64,000 nucleotides of DNA from Streptomyces caeruleatus (GTDB taxonomy: Bacteria; Actinomycetota; Actinomycetes; Streptomycetales; Streptomycetaceae), in assembly GCF_001514235.1 (NCBI RefSeq), contig NZ_KQ948929.1:14208-78207 (forward strand), written 5' to 3'. Shown here piece by piece: positions 8,439 to 16,580 of this stretch. Within the stretch, counting starts at the first letter, position 1. Every line of letters starts with the position of its first letter. The notes beneath the pieces were generated by a model that ran no database searches, was not told the origin of the DNA, and saw only the letters and a list, made by a program, of their open reading frames with translations. The translations under genes and the position numbers were made by a program.

Positions 8439-9311
8439 ATGTCCCCACGACCCCACCCTGGCCGCGAGTACATCCTGACCCTCTCCTGTCCCGACAGCGC
8501 GGGACTGGTGCACGCCCTGAGCGGCTTTCTCGTCAGGAACTCCGGCAACATCCTGGAAAGCCAGCAGTTCGACGACCGACTTCAGGACCGTTTCTTCATG
8601 AGGGTCCACTTCGACGTTTCCGACCCGAACGTCGACCTGGAGAATCTGCGTACCCGGTTCGGGCCCGTGGCCCAGGCCTACGGCTTCTCCTGGGCCCTGA
8701 CCGAGGCGGCCACGCCGACCAGGACGCTGATCATGGTGTCCAAGTTCGGCCACTGCCTGAACGACCTGCTGTTCCGCCGGCGCACCGGTGCCCTCAACAT
8801 CGAGATCCCCGCGATCGTCTCCAACCACCGGGACTTCGAGGGTCTCGCGGAGACCTACGGCGTCCCGTTCCACCACGTCCCGGTGACCAAGGACAACAAG
8901 CCCGAGGCCGAGGCGCGGCTGCTGGAACTGGTGCGTGAGCTGGACATCGACCTCGTGGTGCTGGCCCGCTACATGCAGATCCTCTCCGACGACCTGTGCA
9001 AGCAACTGGAAGGGCGCGCCATCAACATCCACCACTCCTTCCTCCCCAGCTTCAAGGGCGCCCGCCCGTACGACCAGGCCTATCAGCGCGGAGTGAAGCT
9101 CGTCGGCGCGACGGCGCACTATGTGACGTCGGACCTGGACGAGGGCCAGATCATCGAGCAGGACGTGGTCCGGGTGGACCACTCGCTCGACCCGGGCGAG
9201 CTGGTCACCGTCGGGCGGGACGTGGAGGCCCAGGTGCTCGCGCACGCGGTGAAGTGGCACAGCGAGAGCCGCGTGATGGTCGACGGCAACCGCACGGTGG
9301 TCTTCCGCTGA
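8439..9311 (+). CDS. purU: Formyltetrahydrofolate deformylase
   Basis: A 290-residue PurU that hydrolyses 10-formyl-THF to formate and free THF. An N-terminal ACT domain (about residues 8-85, starting YILTLSCPDSAG) is followed by a formyltransferase-type hydrolase domain. That domain carries the NIHHSFLPSFKGA and TSDLDEGQIIEQD segments, which supply the Asn-His-Asp catalytic set. The ATG at 8439 follows GGAGG (8428-8432); an upstream in-frame ATG at 8406 lies in the operator. Its membership in the betaine island suggests it recycles folate loaded with one-carbon units during N-demethylation rather than serving purine synthesis. A strong stem-loop follows. Confidence 0.92.
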   Translation: MSPRPHPGREYILTLSCPDSAGLVHALSGFLVRNSGNILESQQFDDRLQDRFFMRVHFDVSDPNVDLENLRTRFGPVAQAYGFSWALTEAATPTRTLIMVSKFGHCLNDLLFRRRTGALNIEIPAIVSNHRDFEGLAETYGVPFHHVPVTKDNKPEAEARLLELVRELDIDLVVLARYMQILSDDLCKQLEGRAINIHHSFLPSFKGARPYDQAYQRGVKLVGATAHYVTSDLDEGQIIEQDVVRVDHSLDPGELVTVGRDVEAQVLAHAVKWHSESRVMVDGNRTVVFR

Positions 9312-9312
9312 A

Positions 9313-9367
9313 GCCGTATACGACAGGGGCGGGACCGGTTTCCGGTCCCGCCCCTGTCGTATACGGC
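9313..9367 (+). terminator. 26-bp perfect stem-loop between convergent purU and the metF-like gene
   Basis: Arms 9313-9338 and 9342-9367 are perfect complements with a 3-nt loop. It starts two bases after the purU stop and can serve both strands as a bidirectional terminator. Confidence 0.9.
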
Positions 9368-9472
9368 TCGGCAGTGCCCCTGAGGGGCGCGGGACTGTAT
9401 CCACATGCGGCTACCGCCGCGCGGGCGCGACCAGCCACGACGAGCCCGCAGACGACGGACGCCCCTTCCGTC

Positions 9473-10311
9473 TCAGCCGCCCAACCGGTCAAGCACAGCG
9501 CAGCGCCACCGCTCCGTCTCGGCGATCTGGTTGAACGTGAACAGGTGCAGGCCTGCCACCCCGGCCGAGGGTGCCGTGAGGGCCTCCTCGGTACGGGACA
9601 GCAGGCGCTCGGGGGCATAGCCTCCGGGGGCCGCGAAACGCACGAACCACGAGGCGTGCTTCGTGAGGAAGCGCGTCGACTCCCCCACCCCGATCTTCGT
9701 GGCCATCGCCAGCAGCTTCGCCCGCTGCACGGGCCCCGCGATGCCCACGTGGACCGGCAGGGTGACGTCCCGGCGCCGTATACGAACGAGCCACTCCCCC
9801 AGCACCCGCGGGTCGAAGCACAGGTTGCTCACGATGTACGTGGCGTGTTCGCGCTTGTCCCACATCGCCTGGATGGTGACGTCGTCGTGGATGAGCGGAT
9901 GGCTCTCGGGGTAGCCGGTGACGCCGACGCGGGCGAAGGGGCTGCCAACTCGCTCAGCTGGCGCAGCACCGGAAGCGCCCCGCCGTAGACCCCGGCCGGC
10001 GGGTCGGAGTCCCCGGCGGGGACGAAGACGTCGTCCACACCGGCCTCCCGGAGCCGGCCCGTGACCTCTTTGAGGTGCACGTCGTCCCGCAGCAGCCGGG
10101 CCGGCACGTGCGGGACGACCCGGTAGCCGTGCGCGGCGAGCCGGGCGGCGAGGTCGAGGGTCGGTTCCAGGCCCTTGACCGGCGACGCCGTCACGGTGAC
10201 GACGACGTCGCGCGGGATATGGGCGAGAACCTTGTCCTCGGTCGCCTTCGCGGGCAGCACCTCGTAGCGGACGCTCTCCAGCAGCGCCCTCAGCCCTGTC
10301 GCGCTCAACAC
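9473..10311 (-). pseudogene. MetF-like methylenetetrahydrofolate reductase, interrupted by a -1 frameshift
   Basis: Two overlapping reading frames together encode one MTHFR-like TIM-barrel protein of about 279 residues. The first frame (GTG at 10311) gives the N-terminal 120 residues, including VVVTVTASPVKGLEPTLD and DDVFVPAGDSDPPAGVY. Near position 9945 the frame is lost, and the rest continues in another frame (FARVGVTGYPESHPLIHDD, then IVSNLCFDPRVLGEWL to the stop at 9473). Adding one G in the GAGTTGGCAGCC tract on the coding strand restores a continuous reading frame. The start abuts the betA stop (TAG-GTG), so it is the second gene of a betA operon. Either a recent inactivation or a sequencing error. 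The intact enzyme would reduce methylene-THF made by the demethylases. Confidence 0.75.
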
Positions 10312-11982
10312 CTACCCCGTCAGCTTCCGGGCGTCACGATGGCGGTAGTACGCGGCCTTCGACGGTGCGAGCGGCTCCTTGCCGAGGATCAGGTCGGCGG
10401 CCTTCTCGGCGATCATCATCACCGGGGCGTAGATGTTGCCGTTGGTCACGTAGGGCATCACCGACGCGTCGACCACACGCAGCCCCTCCACACCGTGCAC
10501 CCGCATGCCGGCGGGGTCGACGACGGACATCTCGTCGGTGCCCATCTTGCAGGTGCAGGACGGATGCAGGGCGGTCTCGCCGTCCTTGGCCACCCACGCG
10601 AGGATCTCCTCGTCGGTCTCCACCGACGGTCCGGGCGAGATCTCCCCGCCGTTGTAGGCAGCGAGCGCGGGCTGGTTCAGGAGCTTGCGGGCGACCCTGA
10701 TCGCCTCGACCCACTCACGGCGGTCCTGTTCGGTGGAGAGGTAGTTGAAGCGCAGCGCCGGGTGCTCGCGCGGGTCCCTGCTCCTGATCTTCACGGAGCC
10801 GATGGCATCGGAGTACATGGGGCCGACGTGCACCTGGTAGCCGTGGCCGCCGGCGGGCACGGAGCCGTCGTAGCGGACCGCGATGGGCAGGAAGTGGAAC
10901 ATCAGGTTGGGGTAGTCCACGTCCTCGTTGCTGCGCGCGAAGCCGCCGGCCTCGAAGTGGTTGGTGGCGGCCGGTCCCTTCCTGAACAGCCACTGCAGGC
11001 CGATGAAGGGGGCCCGCCACTTCGCCAGGTACGGCTGCATGGAGACGGGTTGCCTGCAGGCGTACTGGATGTACACCTCCAGGTGGTCCTGCATGTTCTC
11101 GCCGACGCCGGGGAGGTCGTGGACGATGTCGATACCGAGGGCGCGCAGTTCGTCGGCGTTGCCGACGCCGGAGAGCTGGAGAAGTTGCGGGGAGTTGATG
11201 GCTCCGCCGCAGAGGATGACCTCCTTGGCGCGGACCTGCTGGAGCGCGCCCCGGCCGCGCTGGTACTCGACGCCGACGGCGCGCTTGCCCTCGAAGAGGA
11301 CACGGGTCACGAGGGTCCGGGTCCGGACGGTGAGGTTGGGCCGCTTCATCGCGGGCTTGAGGTAGGCCTTCGAGGCCGACAGCCGACGTCCGCGATGGAC
11401 GTTGCGGTCGAACTTGGCGAAACCTTCCTGTCGATAGCCGTTGACATCGTCGGTGGGCGCGTAGCCCGCCTCCTCGGTGGCCTTGAGGAAGGCTCCGAAC
11501 AACGGATTGGCCGCCGGGCCGCGCTCGAGGACGAGGGGGCCGTCGTGACCGCGGAACTCGTCGTCCGGGTCGGCCGCGAGGCAGTTCTCCATGCGCCGGA
11601 AGTACGGCAGACAGTGCGCGTAGTCCCAGGCGTCCATGCCCGGGTCGGCCGCCCAGCGCTCGTAGTCCATGGGGTTGCCGCGCTGGAAGATCATGCCGTT
11701 GATGCTGCTGGAGCCGCCCAGTACCTTGCCGCGGGCGTGGTAGACGCGCCGACCGCCCATGTGGGGTTCGGGCTCGGACTCGTACTTCCAGTCGTAGAAC
11801 CGGCTGCCGATCGGGTAGGTCAGCGCCGCGGGCATGTGGATGAAGACATCCCACGGGTAGTCCGACCGGCCCGCCTCCAGTACCAGCACCCGGTTCGCCG
11901 GGTCCGCGGAGAGTCTGTTCGCCAGTGCGCTGCCGGCGGAACCGCCGCCGACGATGACGAAGTCGTACTGCAAGGGAGCCAT
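10312..11982 (-). CDS. betA: Choline dehydrogenase (GMC oxidoreductase)
   Basis: A 556-residue GMC flavoenzyme oxidising choline to betaine aldehyde. The FAD motif VGGGSAGSALANRLS is at about residues 10-24, followed by the GMC signatures around GGSSSINGMIFQRG and GAINSPQLLQLSGVG. The C-terminal catalytic His lies in HPSCTCKMG, with VVDASVMPYVTNGNIYAPVMMIAEKAAD near the end. The ATG at 11982 is chosen for its fit to the family and an AGG upstream; more N-terminal starts run into the operator. It heads a two-gene operon with the frameshifted metF-like gene and diverges from iclR. Confidence 0.9.
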   Translation of the reverse strand: MAPLQYDFVIVGGGSAGSALANRLSADPANRVLVLEAGRSDYPWDVFIHMPAALTYPIGSRFYDWKYESEPEPHMGGRRVYHARGKVLGGSSSINGMIFQRGNPMDYERWAADPGMDAWDYAHCLPYFRRMENCLAADPDDEFRGHDGPLVLERGPAANPLFGAFLKATEEAGYAPTDDVNGYRQEGFAKFDRNVHRGRRLSASKAYLKPAMKRPNLTVRTRTLVTRVLFEGKRAVGVEYQRGRGALQQVRAKEVILCGGAINSPQLLQLSGVGNADELRALGIDIVHDLPGVGENMQDHLEVYIQYACRQPVSMQPYLAKWRAPFIGLQWLFRKGPAATNHFEAGGFARSNEDVDYPNLMFHFLPIAVRYDGSVPAGGHGYQVHVGPMYSDAIGSVKIRSRDPREHPALRFNYLSTEQDRREWVEAIRVARKLLNQPALAAYNGGEISPGPSVETDEEILAWVAKDGETALHPSCTCKMGTDEMSVVDPAGMRVHGVEGLRVVDASVMPYVTNGNIYAPVMMIAEKAADLILGKEPLAPSKAAYYRHRDARKLTG

Positions 11983-12031
11983 AGTGCCTCGTCTCGCTCG
12001 CGCCGTAGATGTGCGAGGCATGCTAGACCCG

Positions 12032-12067
12032 GTCGCGCTATACGCACCAGGTTGCGAACAACGCAAC
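12032..12067 (-). promoter_or_regulatory. Twin operators and promoter of betA
   Basis: Site a GTCGCGCTATACGCACC (12032-12048) and site b GTTGCGAACAACGCAAC (12051-12067), offset 19 bp. Site b has a perfect 6-bp inverted repeat, GTTGCG/CGCAAC. On the minus strand TTGCGT and TATAGC are 18 bp apart and form the -35/-10. Confidence 0.82.
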
Positions 12068-12105
12068 TTCCGGGCCTTCATTTCAGCACGGTTACTTGCA
12101 GCTAC

Positions 12106-12141
12106 GTTGTTTACTACGCGTATAGTTTCACTGTGAGCAAC
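12106..12141 (+). promoter_or_regulatory. Twin operators over the iclR -10 and start codon
   Basis: Site a GTTGTTTACTACGCGTA (12106-12122) and site b GTTTCACTGTGAGCAAC (12125-12141), offset 19 bp. TATAGT (12121-12126) lies 6 nt before the GTG start, so transcription probably begins at the start codon itself. Site b covers that start codon, which suggests autoregulation. Confidence 0.7.
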
Positions 12142-12930
12142 TACAGCCCTGACACAGAAACATCAAACTCGCAAACCGGCGGTGTGCAGTCGGTCGACCG
12201 CGCCATCAGCGTCCTGGAGATCCTCGCTCAGCGTGGCGAGGCGGGCGTCAGCGAGGTGGCGGGCGAGATCGACGTGCACAAGTCCACCGCCTTCCGACTG
12301 CTCGGCGCCCTGGAGGCGCGCGGTCTGGTGGAGCAGGCCGGTGAGCGCGGCAAGTACCGCCTCGGCTTCGGCATCGTCCGGCTGGCCGGCGCGGTCACGG
12401 ACCGTATCGACATCACACAGCAGGGTCGCCCGGTGTGCGAGCGTCTCGCCGAGCAGCTCGGCGAGACCGTGAACATCGCCGTGATGCAGGAGCACTACGC
12501 GATCAACCTCTACCAGGTGCGCGGCCCCGGGGCGATCACCGCGCACAACTGGGTGGGCCAGCTCACCCCCCTGCACGCCACGTCCAGCGGCAAGATCCTG
12601 CTGGCGCACATGCCCGCCAAGGAGCGCGCCGCGCTGCTGACCTCCGCCGGTATGCAGAAGGTCACCCCGCGCACCATCACCGCGAAGACCAAGCTCGAGA
12701 AGAACCTCGCCGAGACCAGGGAACGGGGCTACTCCTTCACCCTCGAGGAGCTGGAGGTCGGTCTGCACGCGATGGCCGCCCCGGTGCGCAACAGGGACGG
12801 CGATGTCGTCGCGGCGCTCAGCGCCTCCGGGCCCGGCTACCGGCTGACCGAGGAGCGCATGCACGAGCTGTCCCCGGTGCTGATCAAGGGCGCCGATGAG
12901 ATCAGCCACCGGATGGGCTATCTGGGCTGA
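12133..12930 (+). CDS. IclR-family transcriptional regulator of the betaine island
   Basis: A 265-residue IclR protein. The N-terminal winged helix-turn-helix (about residues 15-75: QSVDRAISVLEILA, VSEVAGEIDVHKSTAFRLL) is followed by the GAF-like effector domain (about 90-260, with LHATSSGKILLA and the FTLEELEVGLHAMAAPV ligand-pocket segment). It is the only regulator inside the island and the natural candidate for the 19-bp-phased operators at eight promoters, including its own. The GTG at 12133 is chosen because TATAGT sits at leaderless spacing and no Shine-Dalgarno exists. It ends 1 nt from the convergent oxygenase gene. The effector is unknown; choline, betaine or a demethylated product are candidates. 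Confidence 0.9.
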   Translation: MSNYSPDTETSNSQTGGVQSVDRAISVLEILAQRGEAGVSEVAGEIDVHKSTAFRLLGALEARGLVEQAGERGKYRLGFGIVRLAGAVTDRIDITQQGRPVCERLAEQLGETVNIAVMQEHYAINLYQVRGPGAITAHNWVGQLTPLHATSSGKILLAHMPAKERAALLTSAGMQKVTPRTITAKTKLEKNLAETRERGYSFTLEELEVGLHAMAAPVRNRDGDVVAALSASGPGYRLTEERMHELSPVLIKGADEISHRMGYLG

Positions 12931-12931
12931 A

Positions 12932-14062
12932 TCATCCCTGAGGGGCACCCAGGCGCTCGTTCACCCAGTCGTGGAAGGCGCCGATGTGGTGCTCGCTGGG
13001 CACGAGCACGCCCCCCTTGGCGTACATACGGGAGCTCATCCCGGGCTGCGTGCGCTCGCAGGCGTCGAAGTCCTGCTGGTTGACGCGGTGGAAGAGTTCC
13101 ACGGACCGGCTGACGTCCTTGCCGCTCTCGACGACGTGCGGCAGATACAGCCAGTCACACTCCACGATCGTGCGGTCCACCGACACCGGGTACATCCGGT
13201 GGAAGATCACGTGGTCGGGGACGAGGTTGATGAAGACCTGCGGCCGCACCGTGATCGCGTAGTAGCGGCGGTCCTGGTCGTCGGTGACCCCGGGAATGCG
13301 GTCCAGCCCTTCGGATCCGTCCACGGTGAAGCCCTGGACGTCCTCACCGAATTCGGCGCCGTGACCGACGTAGTACTGGGCGGCGTAACCGTCCGCGAAC
13401 TCCGGCAGTACCTCGGTGAGTTCGGGGTGGATCGTGGCGCAGTGGTAGCACTCCATGAAGTTCTCGATGATGAGCTTCCAGTTGGCCTTCACGTCGTACG
13501 TGATACGGCGGCCCACCTGGAGGTCCTCGATGCCGTAGCGCTCGATCGACTCGACGTCGCCGAGGCGGGCGACGATCTCACCGATGACCTCCTCCTCGAA
13601 GGAGGGCGGGTTCTCGGCCAGGCAGACCCACACATAACCGAGCCATTCGCGCACGGCCACGTCGACCAGGCCGTACTCGGTGCGTCCGATGTCGGGCATC
13701 TTGGTGAGGTTGGGCGCGGCGACGAGCTTGCCGTTCAGGTCGTACGTCCAGGCGTGGTACGGGCATTGGAAGGCCCGCTTGACCTCGCCGGACTCCTCGG
13801 TGCACAGCTTGGCGCCGCGGTGCCGGCAGACGTTGAAGTAGGCACGGATCCCGTTGTCCCGGGCCCGGGTGACGAGGATGCTCTCGCGGCCCACGTCCAC
13901 GGTGCGGAAGGCGCCGGGCTTCGCCAGGTCGGAGGCGCGCGCCGCGCAGAACCACATGGTCTCGAAGATGCGCTCCTGCTCCTGGGCGAAGATCTCCGGA
14001 TCCGTGTAGGAGGGGCCGGGAAGGGTGGCGATCAGGCTGTCCGGCAGACTGGTCGAGGTCAC
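12932..14062 (-). CDS. gbcA: Rieske non-haem iron oxygenase, probable glycine betaine monooxygenase alpha subunit (GbcA-like)
   Basis: A 376-residue ring-hydroxylating-type oxygenase that should demethylate glycine betaine to dimethylglycine and formaldehyde. The Rieske 2Fe-2S ligands are Cys79-x-His81 (CRHRG) and Cys100-x2-His103 (CPYHAW). The mononuclear iron site follows with His207 and His212 in ENFMECYHCATIHPE, and a bridging acidic residue is in the same segment. The GTG at 14062 has GAGGAG about 8 nt upstream; a longer in-frame start at 14098 lacks a site. It has its own operator pair (14130-14165). Substrate is inferred from betA, betB and the DMG dehydrogenase nearby; carnitine or stachydrine oxygenases share this fold. 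Confidence 0.85.
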   Translation of the reverse strand: MTSTSLPDSLIATLPGPSYTDPEIFAQEQERIFETMWFCAARASDLAKPGAFRTVDVGRESILVTRARDNGIRAYFNVCRHRGAKLCTEESGEVKRAFQCPYHAWTYDLNGKLVAAPNLTKMPDIGRTEYGLVDVAVREWLGYVWVCLAENPPSFEEEVIGEIVARLGDVESIERYGIEDLQVGRRITYDVKANWKLIIENFMECYHCATIHPELTEVLPEFADGYAAQYYVGHGAEFGEDVQGFTVDGSEGLDRIPGVTDDQDRRYYAITVRPQVFINLVPDHVIFHRMYPVSVDRTIVECDWLYLPHVVESGKDVSRSVELFHRVNQQDFDACERTQPGMSSRMYAKGGVLVPSEHHIGAFHDWVNERLGAPQG

Positions 14063-14129
14063 GGTGCACTCCTCGGGAGAACGTCGTGGAGGGGTCATTC
14101 ACGCGCCGGGAAGAGCGACTCCGGACGGC

Positions 14130-14165
14130 GTTGTGTATGGAGCAACGCTGCGTGCCATATGCAAC
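14130..14165 (-). promoter_or_regulatory. Twin operators upstream of the Rieske oxygenase
   Basis: Site a GTTGTGTATGGAGCAAC (14130-14146) and site b TGCGTGCCATATGCAAC (14149-14165), offset 19 bp. Minus-strand TTGCAT with CATACA about 19 bp downstream is a weak -35/-10. Confidence 0.72.
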
Positions 14166-14210
14166 CGCAGCATGAGATGCCGCTGGGGCGGTGTCAGGAT
14201 GCGGGCGAGG

Positions 14211-15374
14211 TCAGGATGTGGCGGCGGCAAGCTGCTTGCGCCAGCGCATGAACAGTCGCGGCTGGTTCATCCCGAGCACGGCGACCGGGTCCCCGGCACG
14301 CCGGTAGACGGCCAGGACGTCGCGGTCGTCCGCGGCGCCCGCCTCGATGGTGACGCTGTCGGCGCCGGCCGCGTGACCGGCGAACTGGATCTTCACGCCG
14401 TACTGGTCGGACCAGAAGTACGGCGGCCGGGGCACACCCGGTTCCACCGCGCCCCCCGCCAGCAACGTGGCCACCGCGACGTCGGGGCGCTCGCGCGCGC
14501 CGGTCCAGTGCTCGATGCGGCGGTGGAAGCCCGCGCGCGGGTCGTACCAGTTGGCGCAGTCACCGACCGCGACCACGCCGGCCAGGCTCGTGCGGCCGTC
14601 CGCGCCGCACTTGACGCCGTCGTCGAGAGCGATGCCGGAGCCTTCCAGCCACTCGACGTTCGGACGGGCGCCCACGCCGACCACGACGAGGTCGGCGGGG
14701 ATGCCGCGGCCGTCCTCCAGCAGGACGGCGTCGACCCGGGCCTCCCCGCTCAGCCCCTTGACCCCCACGCCGCACTCCACGCGTACGCCGTGGTCGGCGT
14801 GGAGGGCGGAGACGATGGCGCCCATGGTCTCGCCGAGCGATCCGGCCAGTGGCGTGGGAGCCGCCTCCACGACGGTGACGTCGAGCCCGAGGGCGTACGC
14901 GGTGGAGGCGACCTCGGCTCCGATGAAGCCTCCGCCGATCACCACCAGCCGTCCACCGCGGGCCAGTTCGTCCCGCAGGGCGCGGGCGTCGTCCAGGGTG
15001 CGCAGGGTGTGCACCCCGGCCAGCCCCTCGGAGCCGGGGAGGGTGCGTGCCGCGGCGCCCGTCGCGATGACGACCCCGTCGGCCCGCACCTGACGTCCGT
15101 CACCGAGCCGGACGACACGCCGTGCGTGGTCGAGTCCGGTGGCGCGGACGCCGAGCAGCCACTCCGCCCTCAGGTCCTCGCCGTCCGTCTCCAGCGCGAG
15201 TTCGGCTTCGCCGAGGGTGCCGGCCAGGAACTCCTTGGACAACGGGGGCCTGTCGTACGGGCGGTGAAGCTCGTCCCCGACGACGACCAGCCGGCCGTCG
15301 TAGCCCTGCTTGCGCAGCGAGCGCGCCGCCGACAGGCCGGCCAGCGAGGCGCCGACCACGGCGACCGTCCTCAC
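14211..15374 (-). CDS. FAD-dependent ferredoxin reductase for the Rieske oxygenase
   Basis: A 387-residue pyridine-nucleotide-disulfide-family reductase of the kind that serves oxygenases. FAD motif VVGASLAGLSAARSL is near residue 5, the NAD(P)H motif VVIGGGFIGAEVAS is near 145, and the flavin GVVAVGDCANW segment is near 275. A C-terminal reductase domain ends in MNQPRLFMRWRKQL. The GTG start overlaps the ferredoxin stop by 4 nt (GTGA), so the two are translationally coupled. It should move electrons from NAD(P)H through the small ferredoxin to the oxygenase. The Pseudomonas GbcB reductase instead carries its own 2Fe-2S domain, so this electron chain is organised differently. Confidence 0.88.
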   Translation of the reverse strand: MRTVAVVGASLAGLSAARSLRKQGYDGRLVVVGDELHRPYDRPPLSKEFLAGTLGEAELALETDGEDLRAEWLLGVRATGLDHARRVVRLGDGRQVRADGVVIATGAAARTLPGSEGLAGVHTLRTLDDARALRDELARGGRLVVIGGGFIGAEVASTAYALGLDVTVVEAAPTPLAGSLGETMGAIVSALHADHGVRVECGVGVKGLSGEARVDAVLLEDGRGIPADLVVVGVGARPNVEWLEGSGIALDDGVKCGADGRTSLAGVVAVGDCANWYDPRAGFHRRIEHWTGARERPDVAVATLLAGGAVEPGVPRPPYFWSDQYGVKIQFAGHAAGADSVTIEAGAADDRDVLAVYRRAGDPVAVLGMNQPRLFMRWRKQLAAATS

Positions 15375-15730
15375 GCGGGACCTCCGGCGAGCCGGGCCGA
15401 GATGCAGGGCGGCAGGTTGGGCGCCTCGGTGGACAGACGGACGTAGATCATGCCGTCGTCGACGACGACCTCGTGCGTCCGGACCGGAAGCTTGGCCGGC
15501 GGGGCGTCGACCGAACCGGTCCTCAGGTCGAACTTCGAAGCATGCAGCGGGCATTCCACCTCGCAGCCCTCCAGCCAGCCGTCGGCGAGCGACGCGTCCT
15601 GGTGGGTGCAGGTGTCGTCGATGGCGAAGAGTTCGCCGTCGTCAGTGTGGAACACCGAGACCGGCGGATCGATGTCGAGCCGGTGAGCCTCACCTCGCGG
15701 GAGATCCACGAGTCGGCACGCGGGAATCAT
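15371..15730 (-). CDS. Rieske-type ferredoxin
   Basis: A small (about 119-residue) Rieske ferredoxin with both ligand pairs visible: CTHQDASL (Cys-x-His) and CPLHASKF (Cys-x2-His). It is the electron shuttle between the FAD reductase, whose start it overlaps, and the oxygenase. Two adjacent ATGs exist; the second (15730) has better spacing from GAGG at 15738-15741. Longer in-frame extensions run through the promoter and are rejected. First gene of a ferredoxin-reductase operon with its own operator pair. Confidence 0.88.
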   Translation of the reverse strand: MIPACRLVDLPRGEAHRLDIDPPVSVFHTDDGELFAIDDTCTHQDASLADGWLEGCEVECPLHASKFDLRTGSVDAPPAKLPVRTHEVVVDDGMIYVRLSTEAPNLPPCISARLAGGPA

Positions 15731-15742
15731 CATGACACCTCG

Positions 15743-15778
15743 GGTGCGTATAGCGGAACGGATTGCGATAAGCGCAAC
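15743..15778 (-). promoter_or_regulatory. Twin operators and promoter of the ferredoxin-reductase operon
   Basis: Site a GGTGCGTATAGCGGAAC (15743-15759) and site b ATTGCGATAAGCGCAAC (15762-15778), offset 19 bp. Minus-strand TTGCGC and TATACG, about 19 bp apart, are the probable -35/-10. A possible third pair at 15844/15863, again offset 19 bp, matches only 9/17 and 8/17 and is not counted. Confidence 0.78.
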
Positions 15779-15950
15779 GCCAGTCTGAGGTCGCCCAGAA
15801 TGCTTGTCAAGGCATTCAGAGGCCACGAGGGACCGTTCATTTTGTTGCGCCACGAAAAACTCAACTCATATAGAACAACAGCAGCCCGCCGTATCGGCTC
15901 GCGATGACCGCGAGCCGGTACGGCGGGCGTACGAGGGCCGCCTGCGGGCG

Positions 15951-16580
15951 TCAGAAGCCTCGGTCGATCCACTCCTGGAGGTGCGGGGCCTCGGCGCCGA
16001 CGGTGGTCGTGTCCCCGTGTCCGGTGTGCACGACGGTCTCCGCGGGCAGCGTGAGCAGCCGGTCCCGGATCGACTCGACGATGGTCGGGAAGTGGCTGTA
16101 CGACCGTCCCGTTGCCCCTGGACCGCCGGCGAACAGCGTGTCGCCGCTGAAGAGCGCCGCGAGGGCCGGTGCGTACAGACATACCGCACCCGGGGCGTGG
16201 CCGGGCGTGTGCAGCACGGTCAGCTCGATTCCGGCCACCGAGATGCCCTGGCCGTCGGCCAGCTCGGCGTCCGGCGCCCGGTCGGGGTGGGTCTGCTTCC
16301 ACAGCGGCAGGTCGTCCGGGTGGAGGAGGACCGGGGCACCCGTGCTCGCCGCGAGTTCGGGCGCGGCGTCGATGTGGTCGTTGTGGGCGTGCGTGCACAC
16401 GATCGCGGTGAGGCGCCGGTCGCCGACCGCCCGGGCGATGGCGTCGGCGTCATGGGCGGCGTCGATGACGACGGCCTCGCGGTCGTCGCCGACGATCCAG
16501 ACGTTGTTGTCGACGTCCCAGGTGCCGCCGTCCAGCGAGAAAGTCCCCGAGGTGACGAGGTGTTCGATGCGGGCGGCCAT
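15951..16580 (-). CDS. Metallo-beta-lactamase-fold hydrolase coupled to mscR
   Basis: A 209-residue MBL-fold hydrolase of the glyoxalase II type. The zinc-binding signature is THAHNDHID (residues ~63-71), with further metal His/Asp in LHTPGHAPG, FSGDTLF and HTGHGD. Its ATG overlaps the stop of the formaldehyde dehydrogenase gene by 4 nt (ATGA), so it should act next in that pathway. The likely reaction is hydrolysis of S-formylmycothiol to formate and mycothiol, inferred from the pairing; a general thioester hydrolase is the alternative. Confidence 0.82.
   Translation of the reverse strand: MAARIEHLVTSGTFSLDGGTWDVDNNVWIVGDDREAVVIDAAHDADAIARAVGDRRLTAIVCTHAHNDHIDAAPELAASTGAPVLLHPDDLPLWKQTHPDRAPDAELADGQGISVAGIELTVLHTPGHAPGAVCLYAPALAALFSGDTLFAGGPGATGRSYSHFPTIVESIRDRLLTLPAETVVHTGHGDTTTVGAEAPHLQEWIDRGF

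Noticed and set aside
10075..12930. 951-codon plus-strand frame ending in iclR
   Set aside because: Only the last 265 codons, from GTG 12133, encode the IclR protein; the rest is antisense to betA and the metF-like gene.
15844..15879. Possible ninth operator pair (GTTGCGCCACGAAAAAC and AACTCATATAGAACAAC, offset 19 bp)
   Set aside because: Only 9/17 and 8/17 matches and no gene start at the right distance. May be a relic or chance; left out of the count.
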